Source of the DNA: an uncultured Flavobacteriales bacterium
GTDB taxonomy: Bacteria > Bacteroidota > Bacteroidia > Flavobacteriales > Schleiferiaceae
Direction: 5' to 3'
Assembly: GCA_903821715.1 (NCBI GenBank)
Contig: CAIJMB010000099.1
Location: 1-7,485, forward strand
Length of the DNA stretch: 7,485 nucleotides
Part shown: positions 1 to 5,174 of the stretch, piece by piece
Position numbering within the stretch: position 1 is the first letter of the stretch
Layout of the letters: each line of letters opens with the position of its first letter
Notes under the pieces: model-generated
Database searches by the model: none
What the model was told of the DNA's origin: nothing
What the model saw: the letters and a program-made list of their open reading frames with translations, nothing else
Position numbers and translations under genes: made by a program

Positions 1-395
1 AGGCCCTTGCCTACGAGGTGGTCGTCAAAAATGTGTGTTTGGCGAATGCTCTGCCCGTGCCCGTTATCGATGAGGGCCGCGGGGCGGTCGGCGGTGATCA
101 CGAGCAGCGGAACCTGCTGGTAAAAGGCCTCCGCCACGGCGGGACCGTAGTTGAGGGCGGCGGTTCCGCTCGTGCACACTGCAAAGGCAGGTATCCCCGT
201 CGCGATGGCCGCGCCGAGGGCCCAGTGGGCCGCAGAACGCTCGTCCAGCAGCACTTGGCTGCGCACGGGCAGTTCCTGAAATGCCATAATCAAAGGCGCA
301 CAGCGACTACCTGGTGAAGCTACCCAGCCCGACCAAGCGTGTCGTGAGAGCCGGTCGCGAAGAAGCGCTGCGAGCTGTGCCGATGAAGTGTTCAC
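1..395 (-). CDS. menD: 2-succinyl-5-enolpyruvyl-6-hydroxy-3-cyclohexene-1-carboxylate (SEPHCHC) synthase, N-terminal part
   Basis: MenD is a thiamine-diphosphate enzyme of menaquinone synthesis that joins 2-oxoglutarate (with loss of CO2) to isochorismate, the product of MenF encoded just upstream. Only the first 131 residues are present; the gene leaves the window on the left. Visible family landmarks are SPGSR (27-31), DERSAAHWALG (51-61) with the conserved glutamate E52 that activates the cofactor, TSGTA (75-79), NYGPAVAEAFY (82-92), ITADRP (100-105) and GQSIRQ (114-119). The start is GTG at 395. The only in-frame ATG nearby falls after the SPGSR motif and would remove it. GTG overlaps the menF stop as GTGA, implying coupled translation. 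Family assignment is from motifs and context and is secure; the C-terminal half cannot be judged. Confidence 0.93.
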   Translation of the reverse strand, partial: MNTSSAQLAALLRDRLSRHAWSGWVASPGSRCAPLIMAFQELPVRSQVLLDERSAAHWALGAAIATGIPAFAVCTSGTAALNYGPAVAEAFYQQVPLLVITADRPAALIDNGHGQSIRQTHIFDDHLVGKG

Positions 396-1369
396 CCGAG
401 TAAAACGTTTTCGAGCGTCTGAAGTTTTTGCTCGGTCTCGGCCCACTCGCCGACGGGGTCGGATTTGGCGGTGATTCCGCCACCCGCGTAGCCCAAAAAG
501 CCGTCAGAACCCCATTCGACGCAGCGCAGGGTCACGTAAAAAATCGAGCGTTCGGTAGAGGTCCAACCAAAGTACCCGGCGTAGTTGCGGCGGTCGTAGC
601 CCTCATGGCGGCGAATGAAGGCCTGAGCCTGTGCCCGAGGCAAACCACCCACCGCAGGTGTCGGATGGAGCGCGCCCGCAATGTCCCAAGCGCTTAGGCC
701 TGCAGAGCGACCTTCGATGTGGCTGCACAAGTGCTCTACGGGGCCGGCCTCGAGAACGCTTGGCCCTTCGACCTGCACCTGGTCCACGCCCAATGCCTGA
801 AGCATCTGAACGATGTCCTTGGTCACGACGTGCTGTTCCTCGCGCTCTTTGAGGCCCCAGGCTCCTTGGCTACCGCGCAACCGAGTTCCGGCCAGCGACA
901 TGGTACGGACTTTAGCCCCCTGCACTTCAGTGAGGCACTCGGGCGTCGCGCCCATCCACAGGGATCCGCCAGGGGTTTGAATCAAAAAAACGGTGGCGTG
1001 CGGGTAGGCCTCGGCAAGGCGTTCAAATGCCTCCCAAGGCTGCACCCTGCTTCGGTGGTAGGCCTTGCGGCGCGAAAGCACCACTTTCTCGAGAACTCCG
1101 TCGGCGCAGGCCTGGCGGGCCTGTTCGACCAGCTGGACGTAGTCGCTCGCCGCGTGGGAGTCTGTCGGCTTGAGGTTCGGAAGCTCTAAGGCCCCTAAAG
1201 CCGCGGCCATCCACGCGCGACCCTTGGCGCCTTGCCCGCGATCTAGGGCTTCAAACCGCTGAATGGGCCCGCGAAACGGGGCGACACCGAAGTTTCCGCT
1301 CGCAGAGGGCTTGAGCTCCCACGCTTGGGCCTCTTGCCCCGCCTCACGGATCCAAGCCAGTCCGTTCAC
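392..1369 (-). CDS. menF: Isochorismate synthase (chorismate-binding enzyme)
   Basis: Converts chorismate to isochorismate, the first committed step of menaquinone synthesis; a soluble Mg2+-dependent enzyme. The 325-residue protein is shorter than the E. coli enzyme and consists mostly of the chorismate-binding domain, with a brief N-terminal segment. Landmarks: KVVLSR (95-100) with K95 matching the general-base lysine of E. coli MenF, GATPE (140-144) with E144 matching the general-acid glutamate, SLAGTR (158-163), HLCSHIEG (213-220), LHPTPAVGG (234-242), NYAGYFGW (262-269), YAGGGIT and SDP..EW.ET (294-312). The lysine makes isochorismate synthase more likely than anthranilate or aminodeoxychorismate synthase, and the menD neighbour supports this. 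The start is GTG at 1369, overlapping the thioesterase stop (GTGA); the next methionine, residue 54, would cut the protein severely. Confidence 0.93.
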   Translation of the reverse strand: MNGLAWIREAGQEAQAWELKPSASGNFGVAPFRGPIQRFEALDRGQGAKGRAWMAAALGALELPNLKPTDSHAASDYVQLVEQARQACADGVLEKVVLSRRKAYHRSRVQPWEAFERLAEAYPHATVFLIQTPGGSLWMGATPECLTEVQGAKVRTMSLAGTRLRGSQGAWGLKEREEQHVVTKDIVQMLQALGVDQVQVEGPSVLEAGPVEHLCSHIEGRSAGLSAWDIAGALHPTPAVGGLPRAQAQAFIRRHEGYDRRNYAGYFGWTSTERSIFYVTLRCVEWGSDGFLGYAGGGITAKSDPVGEWAETEQKLQTLENVLLG

Positions 1370-1800
1370 GACCGCTCTTTGTGCTCGCGCGGCACAATCG
1401 CGTTGGTCATTTTCACAAACGAAATCAGCTTGCCGGCGTCGTCGCTCACTCGGATTTCGAGCACGTGCGTCGTGCGGCCGCGGTGCAAAAAGGTCGCGGT
1501 TCCGAAGACGTAGCCACTTCTGGCACTACGCACATGGTTGGCCGCGATTTCGAGGCCCACAGCGACAAAATTATGCGGATCCGCCAAAAAAATCTGCGAT
1601 GCCGCACTACCGACGGTCTCGGCCAAGGCAACCGTAGCTCCGCCGTGCAGCAAGCCGACGGGCTGCAAATGACCGGACGTGACGGGCATCCGCGCCGTCA
1701 AGCTGTCGTCGGTCATCGAAGTGTATTCGATGCCGAGCGTTTCCATCAGGGTTCCAGCACAGCGGCTGTTCAAAACCGCCAAAATTTCGTCGTGCGTCAT
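1366..1800 (-). CDS. PaaI/YdiI-type hotdog-fold thioesterase, candidate DHNA-CoA hydrolase (MenI)
   Basis: A 144-residue single-domain hotdog thioesterase. It resembles E. coli YdiI (MenI), which hydrolyses 1,4-dihydroxy-2-naphthoyl-CoA late in menaquinone synthesis. Visible motifs: LQPVGLLHGGATVALAET, containing Q46, H52 and the probable catalytic glutamate E61, and EIAANHVRSARSG (N88 and following), the substrate-site strand of the YdiI group. It is the first gene of a tight thioesterase-menF-menD operon, which argues for a menaquinone role, though phenylacetyl-CoA or generic acyl-CoA hydrolysis cannot be excluded from sequence. I chose ATG at 1800. An in-frame TTG lies 9 bp upstream at 1809 but falls inside the putative -7 promoter element, so it is unlikely to be transcribed. 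No Shine-Dalgarno site is seen. Confidence 0.85.
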   Translation of the reverse strand: MTHDEILAVLNSRCAGTLMETLGIEYTSMTDDSLTARMPVTSGHLQPVGLLHGGATVALAETVGSAASQIFLADPHNFVAVGLEIAANHVRSARSGYVFGTATFLHRGRTTHVLEIRVSDDAGKLISFVKMTNAIVPREHKERS

Positions 1801-1806
1801 GGCCGA

Positions 1807-1814
1807 CAAAGATA
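1807..1814 (-). promoter_or_regulatory. Bacteroidota-type -7 promoter element for the menaquinone operon
   Basis: TATCTTTG on the minus strand matches the Bacteroidota housekeeping -7 consensus TAnnTTTG exactly. It ends 6 bp before the ATG at 1800, so transcription would start at or beside the start codon, giving a leaderless or nearly leaderless message. No convincing -33 TTG-type element is seen at the expected distance, so this rests on the -7 match and its position. Confidence 0.45.
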
Positions 1815-1825
1815 CGGACCCGCCC

Positions 1826-1833
1826 TACCTTTG
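1826..1833 (+). promoter_or_regulatory. Bacteroidota-type -7 promoter element for the thrS operon
   Basis: TACCTTTG matches TAnnTTTG exactly and lies 25 bp before the thrS ATG, implying a leader of roughly 20 nt. It faces away from the matching element at 1807-1814, with 11 bp between them. No clear -33 element is visible. The short leader leaves no room for a T-box, so thrS is probably not controlled by one here. Confidence 0.45.
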
Positions 1834-1858
1834 GGCCTCCTTCACTTGTAGCGAAGCC

Positions 1859-3793
1859 ATGATTGACATTACCCTCCCCGACGGCTCTGTCCGTACCTAT
1901 TCCGACGGCGCCACGGCCATGCAGGTGGCCGAATCCATCAGCCGCGGACTCTCCCAAAACGCCCTCACCGCAAAGTGGAACGGGCAAACCGTTGAGCTCA
2001 ACGAGCCCCTTGCCGGCAGCGGAACCCTCGTGTTCTTCACTTGGGACCAACCCGAAGGCAAAGCGGCGTTCTGGCACTCCTCAGCACACGTGCTCGCTCA
2101 AGCGCTGCTTCACTTCTACCCCAACGCCCACCTCACCATCGGCCCCTCGATCGAGGCCGGATTCTACTACGACGTGGACTTTCGCGGCGAAGCCTTTGGC
2201 GAGGGAGATTTTGTGAAACTCGAAAAGCAGATGCTCGAATTCGCCCGTGAGAAGGCTGAATTCCGCATGCGTTCGGTGACCAAGGCCGAGGCGCTGGCGA
2301 CCTATGCGGGTAATCCGTTTAAAACGGAACTCATCGAGAACCTCGAAGACGGAACCATCACGTTCTGCGACCACGCCAACTTCACCGACCTCTGCCGCGG
2401 CGGACACATTCCGAACACTGGCTACATCAAGGCCGTCAAGATTATGAACGTGGCCGGAGCCTACTGGCGCGGCAACGAGAAGAATCCACAGCTCACCCGT
2501 GTCTACGGAGTGTCCTTCCCCAAGGCGAGCATGCTCGAAGAGCACCTGACACTGCTTGAAGAGGCCAAAAAGCGCGACCACCGCAAGTTGGGCCGCGAAC
2601 TTGAACTCTTCACCTTCAGTCAGCGCGTCGGCCAGGGATTGCCATTGTGGCTTCCGAAAGGCGCTGCACTTCGCGAGCGCCTCGAGAACTTCTTAAAGGC
2701 CGCCCAAAAGAAGGCTGGATACCTGCCGGTCATTACGCCGCATATCGGCAACAAAGAACTCTACGTGTGCTCGGGCCACTACGAGAAGTACGGCAAGGAC
2801 TCGTTTCAGCCGATTCTCACGCCTGAAGAGGGTGAAGAGTACCTCCTCAAGCCGATGAATTGCCCGCACCACTGCGAGATTTACAAGTCGCAACCGCGCT
2901 CGTACCGCGACCTTCCGCTTCGCTTTGCCGAATTCGGAACCGTGTACCGCTACGAGCAAAGTGGCGAACTCCACGGCCTTACCCGTGTGCGCGGATTCAC
3001 GCAGGACGATGCCCACCTATTCTGTACCTCAGACCAGCTTCTGGATGAGTTCATGAAGGTGATCGACTTGGTCTTGTACATCTTCAAAACACTTGATTTT
3101 CCGTCGTTTAAGGCTCAATTGAGCTTGCGCGACCCCGAGAATCCCACCAAGTACATCGGCTCGCCCGAAAACTGGGAAAAGGCCGAGCAAGCCATCATCA
3201 AGGCCGCTCAAGACAAGGGCCTCCCCTACGTCATTGAATACGGTGAAGCCGCATTCTACGGGCCCAAGCTCGACTTCATGGTGCGCGACGCCCTCGGACG
3301 CGAGTGGCAGCTCGGAACCATACAGGTCGACTACAACCTGCCCGAACGCTTTGAGCTTGAGTACAAAGGCGCCGACAAGGAGATGCACCGCCCGGTGATG
3401 ATTCACCGCGCGCCTTTCGGTTCAATGGAGCGCTTCGTGGCCGTCCTCCTCGAGCACTGCGGCGGAAACTTCCCGCTATGGCTCACCCCCGAGCAAGCGG
3501 TGGTGCTTCCGATCTCAGAACGCTACAATGACTACGCCCAACAGGTTGTGAATCTGCTCGAAATGTCCGATATTCGCGCCCTCGTTGACGACCGGAATGA
3601 AAAGGTCGGACGCAAGATCCGCGACGCGGAAGTGCGCAAGGTCCCGTTCATGTTGGTGGTCGGCGAGAAAGAGCAGGAATCCCAAACCGTATCGGTCCGC
3701 CGCCACGGTGAAGGAGACCTCGGAGCTGAAACGCCCGCCCAGTTTGCGGAGCGCGTACATGCCGAAGTGGCCGAACGGCTTTCTGCCCTGTGA
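1859..3793 (+). CDS. thrS: Threonyl-tRNA synthetase
   Basis: Charges tRNA-Thr in the cytoplasm and edits mis-made Ser-tRNA. The protein is 644 residues, a full-length bacterial enzyme. Domains in order: TGS domain (1-62); editing domain with HSSAH (73-77) and CRGGH (179-183); class II catalytic core (about 240-540) with KPMNCPHH (331-338), motif 2 FGTVYRYE (359-366, R364), DDAHLF (383-388) and motif 3 GSMERF (521-526, R525); anticodon-binding domain (about 547-644) with VDDRNEKVGRKIRDAE (576-591). C335, H386 and H516 are the expected zinc ligands, and all catalytic landmarks are intact. ATG at 1859 is chosen because the protein then begins directly with the TGS strand MIDITLPDGS. The frame stays open 180 bp further upstream, but that part is antisense to the thioesterase gene. 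First gene of the thrS-infC-rpmI-rplT operon; infC follows within about 30 bp. Confidence 0.97.
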   Translation: MIDITLPDGSVRTYSDGATAMQVAESISRGLSQNALTAKWNGQTVELNEPLAGSGTLVFFTWDQPEGKAAFWHSSAHVLAQALLHFYPNAHLTIGPSIEAGFYYDVDFRGEAFGEGDFVKLEKQMLEFAREKAEFRMRSVTKAEALATYAGNPFKTELIENLEDGTITFCDHANFTDLCRGGHIPNTGYIKAVKIMNVAGAYWRGNEKNPQLTRVYGVSFPKASMLEEHLTLLEEAKKRDHRKLGRELELFTFSQRVGQGLPLWLPKGAALRERLENFLKAAQKKAGYLPVITPHIGNKELYVCSGHYEKYGKDSFQPILTPEEGEEYLLKPMNCPHHCEIYKSQPRSYRDLPLRFAEFGTVYRYEQSGELHGLTRVRGFTQDDAHLFCTSDQLLDEFMKVIDLVLYIFKTLDFPSFKAQLSLRDPENPTKYIGSPENWEKAEQAIIKAAQDKGLPYVIEYGEAAFYGPKLDFMVRDALGREWQLGTIQVDYNLPERFELEYKGADKEMHRPVMIHRAPFGSMERFVAVLLEHCGGNFPLWLTPEQAVVLPISERYNDYAQQVVNLLEMSDIRALVDDRNEKVGRKIRDAEVRKVPFMLVVGEKEQESQTVSVRRHGEGDLGAETPAQFAERVHAEVAERLSAL

Positions 3794-3823
3794 GTAAAGA
3801 GATAAATTTAAAACCTGACCCCT

Positions 3824-4387
3824 CTGAGGAACAATAGACCTTCGGGACCCCGCCAAGGACGTGGCTACCGCGAGCCGGAAGCCGCCCACAAGATTAACGA
3901 GCACATTCGTGTGCCGAAAGTCCGCCTTGTGCGGGACGGGCAAGAACCCATCGTCATCAATTCTCGTGAAGCACAGGCCATGGCCGAAGCCGACGAGCTC
4001 GACTTGGTGATGATTGCCGAAAATGCCGATCCCCCCGTCTGCAAAATCATTGACTACAAGAAGTTCTTGTACGACCAAAAGAAAAAGCAGAAGGAAATCG
4101 CAGCCAAGGCACAGAAAGTAGTCATCAAGGAAATCCGATTTGGACCCCAAACGGACGACCACGACTACGAGTTCAAGCTCAAGCACGCCCGTAAGTTCTT
4201 AGAAGAAGGTGCCAAACTGAAGAGCTTCGTGTTCTTTCGTGGACGCTCCATCATCTACAAAGAACAAGGCGAGTTGCTGCTCCTCAAGTTAGCCCAGGAC
4301 GTCGCCGACCTCGGCAAAGTGGAGGCCCTGCCCCACCTTGAAGGAAAGCGGATGTTTATCTTGATCGCTCCAACAAAAAAGAAATAG
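3824..4387 (+). CDS. infC: Translation initiation factor IF-3, apparently starting at CTG
   Basis: IF-3 binds the 30S subunit, prevents premature 50S joining and checks the start codon and initiator tRNA. The C-terminal 158 residues, from GTG 3911, contain the N-domain core, the IF-3 signature region KIIDYKKFLYDQKKK and the C-domain (KEIRFGPQTDDHDYEFK, FFRGRSIIYKEQG, LEGKRMFILIAP). The frame upstream of that GTG also codes for IF-3-like sequence: a basic Arg/Gly segment, then AAHKINEHIRVPKVRL. An in-frame TAA at 3809-3811 limits the start. Between it and the IF-3-like segment the only start-like codons are CTG 3815 and CTG 3824. I use 3824, giving 187 residues, a usual length; 3815 lies just after an A-rich stretch and is the alternative. 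Non-standard infC starts are known in other bacteria and underlie IF-3 autoregulation. Identity is certain; the exact start is inferred. Confidence 0.93.
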   Translation: MRNNRPSGPRQGRGYREPEAAHKINEHIRVPKVRLVRDGQEPIVINSREAQAMAEADELDLVMIAENADPPVCKIIDYKKFLYDQKKKQKEIAAKAQKVVIKEIRFGPQTDDHDYEFKLKHARKFLEEGAKLKSFVFFRGRSIIYKEQGELLLLKLAQDVADLGKVEALPHLEGKRMFILIAPTKKK

Positions 4388-4411
4388 TAGCTCAAATAAT
4401 AGATCTGTACC

Positions 4412-4606
4412 ATGCCTAAGATGAAGACTAAATCCAGCGCCAAGAAGCGATTCAAGCTGACCGGTACTGGCCAAATCAAGCGCAAGCACGCGTTCAAAAG
4501 CCACATTCTGACCAAGAAGGCTACCGACCGCAAGCGCCGCCTGACCCACGCTACGTTGGTGCACCCCGCTGACGTAAAATCTGTGAAGGAGCAGCTCGTT
4601 CTGTAA
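4412..4606 (+). CDS. rpmI: 50S ribosomal protein bL35
   Basis: A 64-residue, lysine- and arginine-rich component of the large ribosomal subunit, of normal family length. It opens with the typical MPKMKTKSSAKKRFKLTGTGQIKR and continues with HAFKSHILTKKATDRKRRL, both characteristic of bL35. It begins 24 bp after the infC stop and belongs to the conserved infC-rpmI-rplT order. A run of six T residues follows its stop but is not preceded by a usable stem, so I do not call a terminator here. The ATG at 4412 is the only reasonable start. Confidence 0.97.
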   Translation: MPKMKTKSSAKKRFKLTGTGQIKRKHAFKSHILTKKATDRKRRLTHATLVHPADVKSVKEQLVL

Positions 4607-4715
4607 TCCTTTTTTGTATTGTTCTCTGGTTTAATCAACCCTGCGTAAACGCCCCTAAGAGTCCGCCACGTAGTTCCCTACCGAATCGGTCCGCGTTACC
4701 AAAAATCAATTTTCT
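4607..4715 (+). promoter_or_regulatory. Structured spacer/leader between rpmI and rplT
   Basis: This 109-bp gap is long for a junction that is usually tight. It can form a chain of small hairpins: GGTT/AACC (4628-4640), GCG/CGC with loop TAAA (4643-4652), GTAG/CTAC with loop TTCC (4670-4681) and ACCG/CGGT with loop AAT (4680-4690), the last two being mutually exclusive by two bases. An A/T-rich stretch then runs into the rplT ATG. L20 is known to repress its own operon by binding mRNA in several phyla, so a comparable role is possible. This is inference; I do not recognise a named L20 leader family and see no TAnnTTTG element. Confidence 0.3.
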
Positions 4716-5060
4716 ATGCCACGTTCTGTAAATAATGTTGCTTCTCGTGCACGCCGCAAGCGCGTACTCGAAATGGCAAAAGGCTACTTCGGTCGCCGCA
4801 AAAATGTTTGGACGGTCGCCAAAAACGCCGTCGAAAAAGCCCTAGGTTACGCCTACCGTGACCGCCGCGCTAAGAAGCGCAACTTCCGCGCCCTGTGGAT
4901 TGCCCGTATCAACGCGGGTGCTCGCATGCACGGATTGTCCTACAGCCAGCTGATGGGCAAGCTCCACGCCAACAACATCGAACTCAACCGCAAGGTATTG
5001 GCTGACTTGGCCATGAACCACCCGGAGGCGTTCAAGGCCGTTGTGGAGAAGGTAAAATAA
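4716..5060 (+). CDS. rplT: 50S ribosomal protein bL20
   Basis: A 114-residue 23S-rRNA-binding protein needed for early assembly of the large subunit, of normal length. Its long basic N-terminal tail (about 1-60, with ASRARRKRVLEMAKGYFGRRKN and YRDRRAKKRNFRALWI) and the globular domain (INAGARMHGLSYSQLMG through LADLAMNHPEAFKAVVEKV) fit the family throughout. It is the last gene of the thrS operon; an intrinsic terminator begins about 20 bp after its stop. In several bacteria the protein also represses its own operon, which makes the unusually long upstream spacer of interest. Confidence 0.97.
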   Translation: MPRSVNNVASRARRKRVLEMAKGYFGRRKNVWTVAKNAVEKALGYAYRDRRAKKRNFRALWIARINAGARMHGLSYSQLMGKLHANNIELNRKVLADLAMNHPEAFKAVVEKVK

Positions 5061-5081
5061 ATCGAATAGAGCTACTACTTG

Positions 5082-5119
5082 AAGCCGCCGGTTCCGCCAG
5101 GAGCCGGCGGTTTTCTTTT
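5082..5119 (+). terminator. Intrinsic terminator of the thrS-infC-rpmI-rplT operon
   Basis: A stem of CCGCCGG (5085-5091) pairs with CCGGCGG (5104-5110), extends by one wobble and one A-T pair inward and closes an 8-nt loop. It is followed directly by TTTTCTTTT (5111-5119). Weak A-T pairs extend it outward to 5082. Strong stem plus T-tract placed just after rplT makes this a confident call. Confidence 0.9.
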
Positions 5120-5137
5120 GTGGTAAACGTTTGCCAC
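5120..5137. promoter_or_regulatory. 18-bp near-perfect palindrome upstream of fic, candidate operator
   Basis: GTGGTAAACGTTTGCCAC is a dyad centred between 5128 and 5129 in which eight of nine base pairs are symmetric (the exception is T5124/G5133). The central AAACGTTT with a CpG centre resembles operators of LacI-family regulators, but no regulator gene of that kind is in the window. It lies right after the operon terminator and 38-55 bp before the fic ATG. A weak promoter may overlap it, with TTTG at 5130-5133 and TAATTTAG at 5150-5157 (one mismatch to TAnnTTTG). The Fic protein carries a C-terminal winged-helix domain, so it could itself be the ligand. Function is inferred. Confidence 0.45.
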
Positions 5138-5143
5138 GGCTAG
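5129..5143 (+). repeat. 15-bp direct repeat, left copy
   Basis: GTTTGCCACGGCTAG occurs here and again, identical and in the same orientation, at 7060-7074. This copy overlaps the right half of the palindrome upstream of fic and lies 10 bp after the rplT terminator. The two copies bracket fic and the ABC ATPase gene. A 15-bp exact match in a window of this size is somewhat unlikely by chance but not impossible. Confidence 0.4.
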
Positions 5144-5174
5144 CGGATGTAATTTAGCATCAAATGATAGTATC

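Noticed and set aside
18..317. A 99-codon plus-strand reading frame at the left edge.
   Set aside because: The minus strand here encodes clear MenD motifs (SPGSR, TSGTA, GQSIRQ), so the plus frame is a shadow.
719..1189. A 156-codon plus-strand frame opposite menF.
   Set aside because: It is antisense to conserved chorismate-binding motifs and shows no recognisable domain.
1801..1809. TTG at 1809 as the thioesterase start.
   Set aside because: It would place the start codon inside the TATCTTTG element, and the three extra residues have no motif support; ATG 1800 is preferred.
1679..1858. A 60-codon in-frame extension upstream of the thrS ATG at 1859.
   Set aside because: It is antisense to the thioesterase gene, lies upstream of the putative promoter element and has no counterpart in ThrRS. 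The TGS domain begins exactly at 1859.
1859..3793. Possible T-box or other leader control of thrS.
   Set aside because: The spacer to the divergent gene is only 58 bp and shows no specifier stem, T-box sequence or antiterminator.
3515..4186. A 223-codon minus-strand frame rich in Leu, Val and Phe, looking like a membrane protein.
   Set aside because: It is antisense to the ThrRS anticodon-binding domain and IF-3; the hydrophobic look comes from reverse reading of Lys/Glu/Asp-rich codons.
4607..4616. T-rich run right after the rpmI stop, as a possible terminator.
   Set aside because: The preceding GAGCAGCTC is too tight to form a usable stem, and rplT follows in the same conserved cluster.
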